This document shows positions 32,291 to 44,289 of a stretch of DNA of 64,000 bases, piece after piece. Both the position numbers and the translations under genes were made by a program. Source of the stretch: Nemophila menziesii. Lineage: Eukaryota; Streptophyta; Magnoliopsida; Boraginales; Hydrophyllaceae. Below the pieces are notes generated by a model. The model did no database searches, was not told the DNA's origin, and saw only the letters and a program-made list of their open reading frames with translations. How positions within the stretch are numbered: position 1 is the stretch's first letter; each line of letters opens with the position of its first letter. The stretch spans positions 12,711,840 to 12,775,839 of the forward strand of contig JARWIR010000011.1 in NCBI GenBank assembly GCA_029959085.1, read 5' to 3'.

Positions 32291-33875
32291 TTAGTCATTG
32301 ACATAACCTCCACAGCAGTGAGTGAGGTTGTCAATATTTGCAACTCGAAATTTGCATCCCTTAGCTTTTATTCCCACTAGTTTATCTGAGATAACCTTCG
32401 CGACCGTGAATGGTCCTATCCAAGAACTTTTTGATTCACGTACCTTTGGATGGGGGTTTGGTTTCTTCATAGCTACTTCTTCACCTACTTTGAACCCCTT
32501 TTTCTTTCTTTCTTTCTTAGGTTCCTTCGGAACCGTCGTGGCACGTGCTTTCTCTTTCTTCTTCGCATGATTTAGTTGTTGATTTTTAGGGTATGGAGGA
32601 GCTTTAATTGGTGGTTTCTTTCGTAGCTCTTTCTCCTCCACTCCTAAAGTGTCCACAACATTAATTGGCTCTTTTCTTACCGGTTCCATTACATCTACAC
32701 GATAACATTCTTCCTTGGAATCCGGAAACTTCATAGGTCTAAACACATTAAACTTCATCTCCTCGTCTTGGATTCTCTTAATCATTTCACCGTTTTCTAC
32801 ATCAATCAAGGTACCCCCCGTGGCTAGGAATGGTCTTCCCAAAATAATGGGGACATTCCTATCCGCGTCGTAATCAAGTATAATGAAATCAGCGGGAAAA
32901 ATTAACGTACCTGCCTTAACGAGGACATCTTCGATTCGGCCTTCCGGATGTGCAAGAGATCGATCCGCCATTTGCAAGACCATAGAAGTGGGTCTTGCTT
33001 CGATATTAAGCTTGTCAAATATTGATTTGGGCATAAGATTTATGCTTGCTCCCAAATCACACAGTGCCTTACCCTTCCATTCTTCTCCAATCGATATCGG
33101 AATTGTGAAACTCCCAGGATCAACTAACTTTGGAGGTAGCTTACTTTGACAAATGGCACTACATTCTTCAGGAAGACCAATCATCTCATTATCACAATAC
33201 GGCCTTTTGTTAGTGAGGGCTCTCTTCAGAAACTTAGCATACTTGGGTACATCTCGAATAGCTTCTAGCAACGGAATATTTATGCTAAGACCTCTTATTT
33301 TGTTAAAGAATTTTTGGTAATCAGCCATATCACCCTTCTTTTGAAATCTCGATGGAAATGGTGGAGGAGGACGGTTTATTATAATATCATTTTTCTTTTT
33401 CGGAATGTCACTAGACCTCACCACTTCTCCTACTTCAACTTCTTTATCTTCATTCACCACCTCTTTTTCTTTTCTAACTTCTTTTTCTTTCATAACCGGA
33501 AAAGGAGGTGGAGGAAGGTTCTTACCACTTCTGAGAGTAATAGCTTTACAGTCTTCGATTTGGATTGGATTCTCAGTATCGCTAGGGAGTTGCCCTTGTG
33601 GACGTTGATTCAGCTGTTTAATTATCTGATTCATCTGATTCTGTAATAACTTCATGTTTGCTTCAGATGCTTGTTGACGTTCCATGGCTTGTGTCTGAAG
33701 AGCAATTAAACTTTCTACGGTTTTCTGAAGGGTAACTACACCTTCTTGTGGATAGGCAGGTAAGGCTTTCTGATTCATTGTGTCATCGTAATTGTCTTGA
33801 GGAGCTTGTCTCTGAACATAATTTTGATTCTGTCCTCCTTGATAATTGTTGTGTGGTCTTGGATTGTAGTTGTAC
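32291..33875 (-). CDS. Element C gag C-terminus and aspartic protease, with an unusual C-terminal tail
   Basis: The frame is open from the gag frameshift near 33875 (first ATG 33778) to a stop at 32291. It has the Gln-rich helix, a charged linker and PPPPFPSR. The protease follows, with catalytic CDLGASINLMP and NVPIILGRPFLATG, both intact. After MKFPDS, where element A goes on to RT, the sequence changes to a Lys/Pro-rich linker (KKPPIKAPPYPKNQQ, KKERKKKGFKVG). It ends with SSWIGPFTVAKV...GCKFRVANIDNL, which weakly resembles an integrase C-terminal SH3-like fold. RT, RNase H and the integrase core are simply absent. The stop is followed by the usual post-pol block (GAGCTTAACGACG reversed). 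Confidence 0.8.
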
Positions 33876-35085
33876 CTTGGGGATGTGGCTGATACGCATA
33901 TGTAGGATTGGCTGCCCCATTAGGATTTGAGTATTGAAACCCAGGATGGTTTCTGTTAGGCTGATATCCATTACCACTCGAATTAAAGTTACCTCTATTG
34001 GACACAAACATCACGGATTCTTGATTATTTTGACAATTTTCCCAACTATGATCATTAACACCGCAATACTCACATGCATATACCTCTTGTGCAACCTTTA
34101 CCTCACCTCTTTTATTCGAAAAACCTTCTTTCACGGCTAGAGTAAGTTGTCTCAGTTGTTGTTCTAGTGTGGTTTGAATCTTTGTCTCTAGCGTAGCAAA
34201 CTTTTCTTCGATATTAACATTATTGACTCCTCCTCTAACTGGTGTTCTTACTGAATTCCACCCAACTTCATTCTTGACTGTTCTTTCTAAAATGATTTTA
34301 GCATGAGCGGGTTGAACTTGAAGGAAACCTGCACCACATAACATATCCAATTTCTCTCTCGAAGTCCCATCAAGGCCTCTATAAAAGATTTTTAGTTGTT
34401 GTTCTGAAAAGACATGAGCGGGAACTCTACGTAAACACATCTGGAATCTTGTCCAGCTCTTATCCACAGTTTCATCATATTCTTGACGGAAATGCGTCAA
34501 TTCTAATTCAGCATCTAACCTCATGTTACTTGGGTAATACCTGTCAAATAAAGCAGTCTCTAATTGGTCCCAGTTTGTTATCTTCGTGGGATCTTGTGTA
34601 TCATGCCATTCACTCGCTCCATCAACAACGAAAAATCGAAACACAGCATAATACATCTGTTCTCTTGAAACCCCTTGTGTGATGTAAGAATCACATATCT
34701 GCTTAAATTTCAATACTGCTCTAATAGGATCTTCTCCTGGTCTACCACGAAAATTTCCAAAATTTTGGAATTGAGCTAACATACCCGAATCTGGATGAAA
34801 CCTCGGAACATTTATATCGGGAGCACCTACTCCTATAGCAGGAGCACGGAATGGAACTTCTGGTGGACCATTAGTAAACCAAGGATCTTGATTCATCACT
34901 ATTTGAGCTTGTCCGTTATTGTTTTGTTGATTCTGAATATTAATGTCCTCCATTTTGTGAATTAATTCTTCTACTTCTAAGGATTCTTGTTCTCTCTTTC
35001 TCTTGTTAGCAAGTCTGATTAATGTTTCTGGATTACTAAGGATCGGAGGTGTTGGCTCTAGATCCTTAAAGAGTCTCCTTCGCAT
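33876..35085 (-). pseudogene. Element C gag
   Basis: It starts at ATG 35085 (MRRRLFKDLEPTPP) and is open through the retrotransposon gag domain (EWHDTQDPTKITNWDQL, RRVPAHVFSEQQLKIFYRG). It keeps a CCHC-like knuckle (CEYCGVNDHSWENC), which is better preserved than in element A. A 1-bp deletion near 33875 (GGTACAAC, where A has GGTAACAAC) shifts the reading into 100 bases of nonsense. The downstream gag-protease frame continues in another phase. With one frameshift only, this gag was active recently. Confidence 0.85.
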
Positions 35086-35205
35086 ACACCAAACCTAAAA
35101 ACCTGAGAAAACTAAACAAGAAAAAAGCGTAAAACTGATAAAAAACAAAAATAAAAATAAATGCAACTATCACTAAAGGATAAACATCGTGGTCACACGC
35201 TACCG

Positions 35206-35223
35206 TCCCCGGCAGCGGCGCCA
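35206..35223 (-). promoter_or_regulatory. Element C primer-binding site
   Basis: The minus strand reads TGGCGCCGCTGCCGGGGA, identical to the element A site and complementary to the tRNA-Asp 3' end with one mismatch. It lies 6 bases inside the 5' LTR. Confidence 0.85.
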
Positions 35224-35229
35224 AAAACT

Positions 35230-36787
35230 TGGTGGTCCTTTGTGTGTTCTAAAATAAATGCAAATGTAAATCGAACCACAACCGCAAGTGTACGGTTGTC
35301 CCAAGTAGTATAACTGATAATACAGATTCGTTCCAAGGACAGGATGGTTGACTACAATGCTTATCTATTAATGATTGATGCACTTATGAAAACAAATAAA
35401 GGTAAAATGTTTGTTTGGTTTTGTATTAATTCTAAATAATTGAAAGACAAATATTAAAATGGAAATAAAAGCCAAGACGCAAATAAAATGATGTAAAACG
35501 CAATATGAGAAGTAGCACTTGAGAACGCAAGGATCCTCCCAATCCTATTTCCTAACTTATGTTGTTTAAGGGCTAAATTGGTCAATTACAATGGTCGGGA
35601 TTCTAAATTCCTTATACCCCCGTCAGGGTGGACTATAAGGCGATCCTAGAGTGTCACTAGTCCCGTCAGGGTAAATATGATCCACTTTTGGATGTTTAAG
35701 TTTTATTACCTCATTGACCCTAAAATTAGCTAAGTTCGTCAGAATCAATAGCTTCTATTTTAGATTAAATAGATATTTCCGTACCTAAACCCTCCGTCAG
35801 GATGATCCAATCGCCACTAATTGGAATAGCCTAGATACTAACACCTGTTCTTAGTTAGCTACTCCAAAAACAGTAAATAATCTCAATTTATTGAAAAGAG
35901 TAAAAGACCTAATTTAATTTAATTTAACAGAAACCCAAATTCAACATTCGTAATTCAATAAGACTGTGATTCACCCATTAATTGTTCTCAAGCACTATGA
36001 ATTGTTTAGCTCATATTAAAAAGAAAAACTAAATTAAATGTAAAGGAATTCATATTGATTACAAAATTAAAGATAAGAAAAACCTAATTTCCGGAATAGG
36101 AATGACTACGAACGGAGATATAGACCCTCTCCAGCTCTTGTAGCTTCTTCTTTCTTCCTTCTGTTGCTTCTCTCTGGTGTTTAATCTTGTAGAATGTGAA
36201 TTGTGTGAAAAATAGAAGTCCAGACCTCCTTTTATAAGCATAAAAACGGATAGGGCTTGGACCAGAAAATAAAACACTAATTAAATGTCCAAGCCCAAAT
36301 TCTAAGCCCAAAATCCCGTAACTGCTGATACACCTTCACTAAAATGGCTTTTCCCGATGCGTTATGACTCCGATTGACCTCATTCCAGTTGCTAAAGTTC
36401 CGTAACTTGATAAGGAATGATTTCTCTTCAAAGGTCAGCGGCTAAATCATCGCTTAAACGCCTCGAAATCAGCAATCTATGGCCTGGAAAATGGATTTTC
36501 AGCTCTAAAAATAATATCTTCGGTATTTATCTTCAAGTCTTGACTCTAATTCACGATCTTTGACTTTCTCCTCGGATTCCTCTCCTAGCTAACATCTAAA
36601 ACCTGTAAACTTTTCACTAAAAATACCAATATTACGCGCAAAAGTTTAATAAATTAAAAATGCTAGAAATAAACAGGGAATTCCGGATTATTGCATATTT
36701 AGTCCAAAAGTCTATCAAATTAATTAAATAAACACCAAAAATGATGTCTCCCAAGGGTCGAAAATAAGAACAATTAGGGAGACATCA
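35230..36787 (-). repeat. Element C 5' LTR (1558 bp)
   Basis: It has the same length and almost the same sequence as 27833-29390. The minus-strand TATA box TATAAAAG lies at 36229-36236. The LTR start, TGATGTCTCCC on the minus strand, abuts the target duplication GAGTA at 36788-36792. Confidence 0.92.
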
Positions 36788-36792
36788 GAGTA

Positions 36793-37610
36793 ACAACCCC
36801 ATTAGAGGAATCCAAATAAATGATGATGGTGGTGATGTTCTAAGCAAATTTAATTATACAAAGAGGGGTAGCACGAGCAAGATTGTCAATCAGGTCCAAG
36901 ATGGTGAGGACAAAGAAAAAGAAGACCAAGAGTGGGAATCTTGGGATAAGTAGATGCATGACCTTCGAAATGAATTGCATGAATCTACTCTCAAAAAAGA
37001 AGCTTTCAAAAGAACTCATGGAATCTCTAATGATGGTCAAAACAGTAATGAAGGAGATATACGAGCAGCGCTAATGGCTTTCGAAGAAGAAATAAGAAAG
37101 ATTAAAGGGAATCAAGTAGCAAGCAGGAGCAATACAACTGACCAGAACATGGAGACCTCATCAAACATTCAATAAGCTATACAAAGAAGAAGGGAAGGAA
37201 AGGGAAATCAAATGGAGACAGGCAACTCTGTGGTCAACTCAAAAATATCTGGCAATTTAAAAAAACTTAGAGTAGTTGACCCAATAGAGAATTTTGTAAA
37301 CAAAAACCAGTTTAGATTGTTAGAAAACGAGAGGGAGGGTGAAGATAGTGCTAGGTACTCTAAAGGGGAGGGTAGGGAGTTAGATAATATTTCAAAATTG
37401 ATTAATGAATATGATTCACAATATGAACCAGAAGAAGAGGATGAAGGTAATTTTGAGAACAACGAGAACTATTTTGAGAAGGACTATGAAGGTGGCGGTG
37501 ATGATCACGATATGAATTTCCAGTACGCTGATGCAGAAGGTGACGAGGAGGATTACTTTAAGAAGAGCAGTGGAGGCGGCAACTCCAAAAAAGCCGCGAA
37601 GTTCAAATGA
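36793..37610 (+). pseudogene. LINE ORF1, second part
   Basis: This continues ORF1 after element C in the original frame, with TAG at 36951 and TAA at 37173 as breaks. The composition is hydrophilic and acidic (YEPEEEDEGNFENNENYFE), ending with a Gly/Ser/Lys tail at TGA 37608-37610. Low-complexity C-termini are common in plant LINE ORF1. The stop overlaps the ORF2 start as ATGA (37607-37610). Confidence 0.75.
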
Positions 37611-40600
37611 CAGCCTTGTTTTGGAATGTTCAGGGTCTACGAGCGCCCTTAACATTATCAAAAACCATCTCGATGATAGCTCAGTTTCGTCCTAGTGTGG
37701 TGGCCTTTTGTGAAACAATGCTAAGAGAAGTGGACTCTCAGGAATTGTTGGCGCGGTTTGGTTACAGTAACTCCTTTTTTGTCGAACCCTCTGGAAATGC
37801 TTTCAATTATGGGGGGGTTCTTAGTTTTGTGGCACTCCATTGTGCATCTTAATATTTTGTTTAGTTGTAATTCCTATGTTATCGCTTTAGTTAATGAATT
37901 ATCTTTTGCGTATTATATTGTTTTCATACATGCCCCCAATGATTTTAAACAAAGAGTTGAAACTTGGAATGATATAACAAAGTGGAGTGAAGGAATTAAA
38001 GAACCTTGGATAATTCTAGGGGACTTCAATGAGATACTTAATATTGCGGAAAAACAAAGCAGGAATCAAGCTAATATAGATCATATAAACGATTTCGTTG
38101 ACTTTACTCATAAGAATTCTTTGGAAAAAATTAACTCTAACAATTGTTTTTTTACTTGGTCTAACAGGATGGAAGGCGAAAAGAATGTCAAAACAAGAAT
38201 AGATCGAGGATTGGCGACTTATGAATGGATGGAGAAATTCCTGAGATCACAAATTCATATACCTCCTGCAAGAGGGTCGGATCACTCCCCCATACTCCTC
38301 CATTTCGATATGAATATGATAATTGGGAAAAAAACATTTTAAGTTTGAAACTAGGTGGCTAGACAACAATAGTTGTAAGGAAGTTATTGACAATAGTTGG
38401 AGAATTCCTCATGATATGATCCCTATACCGAACTTTATAAAAAAAGAGAATTTACGAAAAAAGAACTTATAAATGGAGCTAGAAAAACTTTAGAAACCGT
38501 GAAAAGACCATTAAAAGTCTTCAAGATAGACTAATGAAGTTAAATAAAACGAATGATAATAGGGATACTTTTAAAGAAGAAGACGAAATTAAAGAAAGAA
38601 TAAAAATAGAATATGAGAAAGAAGAAAAACATTGGAGCGATAAAGCAAGACAGAATTGTCTCATATACGGGGATAAGAACACGAAATTTTTCATCTAGCC
38701 ACTATAAAGCGTAGGAAACTAAATCGAATAACTAGAATAAAAGACACTAATGGAAATTGGACTGATGATTCAGAAAACATTGAAGGTTGCTTTCAAGATT
38801 ATTATAGAGATTTGTTTAAATAAAATGTAGGGGTTAAAGAAGAAATGCAGAAGGCCACCGAATTCATAAAACCACGCGTCACTAGTACCATGAACGCGGA
38901 ATTAACAAAAAAACCGACTATGGAAGAGGTAGAGAAAGCGGTTACGGAATTATCTGCCTCAAAAGCTCTTGGACCTGATGTACTTAACGGTAAGTTTTAC
39001 AAAGAATTTTGGGATATTATAAAAACGGATGTTTTACAGGTTATCGAGGATTTTTTTGATAATATTGCTCAGTGGAGACAATTAACGACACACTAATAAC
39101 GTTAATCCCGAAAGGTACGGTACAAGAAAATTTAGGAGACTTTAGACCGATTTCATGTGTCAATTTCATTTATAAAATCATTACAAAAATCCTCTCGAAT
39201 CGCTTAAGAGAGATTATGAATAGCATTATTTCTCCAACGCGGCTTTCATTAAAGGTCGAGCGATACAGGATAATATCATTATAGCACAAGAAATATCTTT
39301 TTTTATGAGCAGGAAACGGAAAAATAAAAAACATATGGCGGCAATAAAAATTGATATGGCTAAGGCATACGACCCGGTAAGATGGGTTGTCCTTTTTAAA
39401 GTCCTGGAAAAACTAGGGTTTTGTGAAACTTGGATAAAATTGATGAGGAACTGTATCACCTCAGTCTCCTTTAATATTAATATAAACGGGGAAAGACTTG
39501 AAAACTTTAAACCAGGTAGGGGCCTTAGACAAGGTGACCCTCTTTCACCTTTTCTGTTTTCTATTTTGACTGAATCTCTCATTAGCATTATTGACCATTA
39601 TATTGATAACAAACTGATTAATGGGATAAATATTAACAGGAATTGTCCGACGATTTCCCACCATTTGTTTACAGATGACTCTCTCTTTTTTCTAGATTTT
39701 GAAGATACGAATTTTGACCACTTCAAGGAATGTTTGGATACCTATTGCTCGGGATCGGGACAACAAATTAATTTTCACAAGTCGGCCATCCTTTCTGCAA
39801 AGAAACACCAGACAACATCAAAAATGAAATTACTACGAAAATGAACATCGGCCAGACTGAAGATCTAGGATATTACCTTGGTATTCCGCTCTGTCACAAA
39901 AGATCGAAAGTTGAATCTTTAGAATGGATAGCAAAGAAAGTTTTCAAAAACACAGAAGGATGGAAAGCGAAACTACTCTCAGAGGGTGGCAAAGAAGTAC
40001 TCATCAAAGCAATACTTCAAGCCATCCCAAACTACTACATGTAAATCTTCTCTTTTCCAATTAATTTCTGTAATAAGCTTATTTCATCCATTTCAAATTT
40101 CTGGTGGAGTTCAGGTGAAAGAAACAGGATACATTGGGTCGCTTGGGAGAAGATAGCAGTAAGCAAATTAATTGGAGGTCTAGGTTTTAAAGATTTCAAA
40201 AAAATGAACACGGTCCTATTAGCATCTCAAGCTTGGAGGCTGATGAATAGCCCGAATAATCTGGCAGCAAGACTCCTTAAAGGTATCTATTTTAATAAAT
40301 CTAACTTGTTAACTTGTAAACTTAGACAAAGCAGGACATGGAGCTGGGCTAGTATCATAGAAGGCAGAGACTTTGTCACAAAACATGGGATAAAAATGAT
40401 ATGAAATGGAAAAGACACGAATATATGGAACGAGAGATGGACAGATACCAGCTGGAAATTAGAGAAACCAGAAGGATCGAACTTCACAAAAGTTAATGAA
40501 CTAATGAAGGAAGGTAAGGATGAATGGGATCTTGAAAGATTAGATAATCTATTTCCCGAACCAATTATACATCTGATCATGAAACTAAGATAAAAGAATT

Positions 40601-41661
40601 TGATATGGAAGATAAGTTTGTTTAGCCTTTCTCGAGAGATGGCAAATTTGATGCAAAAACAGGATACAAGGTTATAACGGAAGAACAAATAATAAATAAA
40701 GCTTCAACAACAGGAACTAAGGTAATGCAAGAATCAAAAATCTGGAAAACAATATGGAATTCTAACATTCCGAAGAAGATAAAGTTATTTATGTGGCGAC
40801 TGGTGAATAATGCAATCCCTACCAGAGATAATTTATATAAGAGAAAATGTGCGGATGCTACAAACTGCTTATGGTGTAATCACGACAAAGAGGATGTAGA
40901 ACATATACTACTACATTGTAACATGTGTAAAGATGTATGGCAGGATCCATCCTACAAATAAAAATCCATGATACAAAGGAAGATAAAATAGAGGTTTGGT
41001 TTATTAAGATTATCCAAACTTTTACAAAAGGAGGATGGGATGAGAAGGTGGTGCGAGATTTTATGATGATCAACCATTGGAACATCTGGATGGCAAAGAT
41101 GAAAGCTATTCACGGAGGATCACAGTAAGCGGCACAGGGATAAATATTAAGTCGAATAAATTAATGTAGAAAGTCCACGGTATTAATTGGCTCATAGAAT
41201 ACCTATCTTTTTTTTGTGATGCATCTTTTTCGAACAAGTGGGAACCCACGGGAGCAACAGTTCTAGGAGTACACAATGATAACAATGCATCTTTCGAACA
41301 TAGTTTCAACTTAGACTGCAAGTCAGCTCTGGAAGGAGAAGCAAGAGCAGTCCTCAAAGCTACGCAATTAGGCGCAAATTTTCCAGGAAAGAAGTTAGTA
41401 ATCTATTCGGATAACCTTGAGATTATTCAAGGTACGAAGCAGGTGTCAGTAGCACGTTGGAATATCCAACCCATTCTACGTAAGATTATCCACAACGCTG
41501 AAGAGCTTGGGCAAGTTTCCTTTCGTCATATCAATAGGAAGCTCAACAGCAAAGCAGATAAACTAGCGAAGGAAGCTAGGCACGCGGCAACTACTTTAAG
41601 TCGGAATGCGATTAGTATTTTCGATTTATCCTCTCTGTTTGGTAAATTAGGAATTGGGTAA
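37607..41661 (+). pseudogene. LINE ORF2: endonuclease, reverse transcriptase, zf-RVT, RNase H (broken)
   Basis: It starts at ATG 37607 with ALFWNVQGL, the first strand of the APE-type endonuclease. The domain continues in shifted frames (ILGDFNEIL, RIDRGLATYEW, RGSDHSPILLHF). RT landmarks follow from about 38845: SKALGPDVLNGKFYK, FRPISCVNFIYKIITKIL, IDMAKAYDPV, GRGLRQGDPLSPFLF and FTDDSLFF (FADD in most L1). The zinc-binding domain lies at about 40725-40935 (KLFMWRLVNNAIPTRDNL, CLWCNHDKEDVEHILLHC). The RNase H domain lies at about 41212-41600 (CDASFS, EGEARAV, YSDNLE). There are many stops and frameshifts, so it is long dead. Confidence 0.9.
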
Positions 41662-41843
41662 TTTTTGATCGTTGTAATTGGTGCCTAGGTACCCCCCAAC
41701 GTCCAAAAAAAAATTAGGAACTAGGTAAAACCTGTGCCTGAAAGTATTATATAAAATAATAATAACCCTTAAAATCAATCAATAATACATAGCTTGTTAC
41801 CCCTCCACAAGGATATCACACTATAACAAATTATTATCAATAA

Positions 41844-42130
41844 CACTACTAGAAACAGCGTCTTTAAGGAAGTAAAATTACCGACGACCCGCGTTTCGTC
41901 GGTAAGTTTGTAAACTTACCGACGACTTTTTTTTACCGAAAACAAAAACGGCGTTGGCAACTGGCAACTACAGAAATTCGTCGATAATGGTCTGCATTTC
42001 GTAGGTAATATTTTTTTACTTGGCCTCCGAAATGTCGTTGCTATATTTGTGACAACGCCATTCGTCGCTATATTGTCCATATTACCAACGAAAGTTTTGA
42101 ATTTACCAACGACATACGGGTCGTCGGTAA
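41844..42130 (+). repeat. CACTA subterminal repeats
   Basis: Variants of TTACCGACGA occur in both orientations, near 41878, 41894, 41914, 41974, 41996, 42053, 42087, 42104 and 42118. Clustered subterminal 10-12-mers are where the TnpA-type protein binds in known CACTA elements. Confidence 0.8.
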
Positions 42131-42918
42131 CTAAAAACCTATTTAATGAAGACAACGGGTTTTTAACTCACAAAACACCCAAAAACCCCAAAAAAATTCT
42201 CCGATTTTTCTCTAAAAAACAGAACTAATTTTTTTTATTTCTAATTGATTCTCTAATTCATCTTGCACCATTCCCGGGTTCATAATCAAGGTGGGACATT
42301 ATCAATATCCAATTTCATCACACAATTTAAGTTAATTTCATGAAAAATCATTTTTTTAATTTTTTTTCTTTCTAATTGTGTTTTATTCTTGATATATGAT
42401 TTGAATAGGTGAATTAATACATTTTCAAGGTGGGGCATGATCATCAATCTTCATCTTATCCATCCAATTCATGGTATTTTCAATAAATTTCATGTTTTTT
42501 TAAATTTTTTATTTATTGGATTATACTAGTTGCTACAACATATGATTAGGTTCATGAATTACATGTTTTTTAGTTGACTTGTTTATTATTATGTTGTAAA
42601 TTATGCATGTGTTGTTTTATTTATATTTTGTGCTCATATATTTTTATTTTTTTAATTAATTATATGAAATTTTATATATATTTATTGTGTTTTAAATTTA
42701 TTCATTCAGTGGTTTGTAATATTTATTCATTCAATAGTTTGTAATATTTATTCATTCAATGAGTTTGTAAATTTTTAGTCATTCATTGGGTTGTATTTTT
42801 TATTATGTTATTTATTGTGTTGTAATTTTTATTCATTTTATTAATTGGGTTGTAATAATTATATATTTTATTTTTATATGAATGTAGTTTTCTAGTTATA
42901 TAAAATTGTTGCTAAGAG
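42131..42918 (+). other. AT-rich CACTA leader
   Basis: There is no ORF. Imperfect tandem copies of TTTGTAATATTTATTCATTCA occupy about 42700-42860. It is probably the promoter or leader, possibly with an intron, of the transposase gene. Confidence 0.45.
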
Positions 42919-44289
42919 ATGGCTTCAGGTATCGATAAGAGTTGGATCATTGCGAAGAATTATTACACGCCAGAATATGTTTTTGGGGTTTTCCGTTTTA
43001 TCGAATTTGCTAAGAAAAGTAAAGGTTATATTGGTTACTTGTCTTGCCCGTGTACGAAGTGTAATAATTACCATCAATTACCCACCGAACAGGTTAGGGC
43101 CTACCTTCTAACAGACGGGTTTAAGCATACATATCAGGTTTGGACAAAACACGGTGAGGATGCGTTACAAACACCCCAAGCAATTCAAGTGACAAATATA
43201 TAAAATGAAATGCAACATGTTTATGACGATGTGAGACAAAGTTACAGTGTTGGTGGACATCCGGGAGATACCGAGATGAGAGATGCACATCTTCCAAGTC
43301 GAAGCAGTTTCGAAACATTGTTCGAATAATTGGAGACAGAATTATATCCTGGTTGTACATCGATGAGTTCCTTGAATTTCATTACCAAGCTTATGTACGT
43401 AAAAGTAAAGAACAAATGGACTAACACATCATTCATCGAGCTATTGGACTTGGTTGGTCGTATTTTGCCCAAACCTCACAATTTGCCTGATTCTTATGAA
43501 GCATGCAACAAGAAGTTGAAAAGTTTGGGTATAGGGTATAAGACTAACAATGTCTGTTTAAACTATTGTGCCATTTTTACAAAGAGAATGAAGACCTCGA
43601 CAATTGTCCAGTTTGCGGTGAATTGAGATGGGACCCAAAGAAGGGTCAGAAAGTACCGCATAAGAAGCTTTGTTACTTTCTGATTGCCCCGAGATTGCAG
43701 TGACTATACGCTTTGAAGCACACCTCTGAGGATATGATATGGCACCATACCAGAAAGAGTATCGATCCAGATGTGTTATGTCATCTAGTTGACGGTGATA
43801 GCTGGAAACGATTTGCAGCGATACATCCAGAGTTTGCCAGTGAACCTCGAAATGTGTATTTGGGCCTGGGTATCGATGGTTTTAGTCTGTTTTCTATGTA
43901 GAACAACTCGTATAGCATGTGGCCTGTCATATTGACCGTCTATAACTTGCCACCATGGGTATGTATGAAGGAAACCACATTCCAGCTTTGTTTGTTGTTT
44001 CCTGGACCCCGTTCACCCGGTAAGGACATGTATGTCTTTCTTCGGCCTGTTATAGATGAGTTGGACGAGTTTTGGGATAAAGGGATCCTTACATATAATG
44101 CCCACAAGAAGGAAGATTTTACGATGAAGGTTTGTTTGTTATCCACGACTAATGATTACCCCGCTAGGTCATACACTTCAGGATGATCGGGTCAAGGTTA
44201 CTTAGCTTGTCCAGAATGCATGGATTCTACTCCGTCATTGAGGGTGAAGAAAGGGGTTGTTTACTTTGACCATAAACGTTGGTTACCTA
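42919..44289 (+). pseudogene. CACTA TNP2-type transposase (broken, 3' missing)
   Basis: ATG 42919 opens a transposase-associated domain (SWIIAKNYYTPEYVFGV, CPCTKCNNYH, LLTDGFKHTYQVWTKHGE). A stop at 43201 and later frame breaks separate the next pieces: GRILPKPHNLPDSYEACNKK, then a Cys pair region (CPVCGELRWDPKKG), then the Transposase_21 core (MIWHHTRKSIDPDVLCH, WPVILTVYNLPPWVCMKE, PGPRSPGKDMYVFLRPVIDE). The last residues are YFDHKRWLPM, where element D interrupts. Stops at about 43901 and 44184 confirm it is a pseudogene. Confidence 0.88.

Larger units (their letters stand above)
27833..36787 (-). mobile_element. Element C: non-autonomous Athila-like gypsy element (gag-protease only)
   Basis: It is flanked by GAGTA at 27828-27832 and 36788-36792. 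Both LTRs are 1558 bp and nearly identical. It has a primer-binding site, gag, protease, a shortened ORF3, palindrome pairs, the conserved hairpin and polypurine tracts, all in the same order as element A. RT, RNase H and the integrase core are absent, so the element is 8.96 kb instead of 12.8 kb. It must have been mobilised by proteins from another element. It interrupts LINE ORF1. Confidence 0.93.
26078..41712 (+). mobile_element. L1-type LINE, full length, split by element C
   Basis: Fifteen-base direct repeats ATTAGGAACTAGGTA flank it (26063-26077 and 41713-41727). The second duplication copy (near 56168) shows the empty site. Without element C the LINE is about 6.7 kb and has a leader, ORF1, ORF2 and a short A-tail (about 41704-41712). 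Both ORFs carry stops and frameshifts. Confidence 0.92.
41844..44289 (+). mobile_element. CACTA (En/Spm-type) DNA transposon, 5' part
   Basis: The terminal inverted repeat starts CACTACTAGAAACAGCG at 41844, after TAA (41841-41843). The duplication copy near 56305 shows the empty site (TATCAATAAGAATTC), which fits a 3-bp target duplication. Subterminal repeats and a TNP2-type transposase follow. The element is cut at 44289 by the LTR of element D, and its 3' half is not found in the window. Confidence 0.88.

Noticed and set aside
32883..33149. A plus-strand ORF of 88 codons, with a similar minus-strand one at 8381-8779
   Set aside because: Both are antisense shadows of the conserved protease-coding region.
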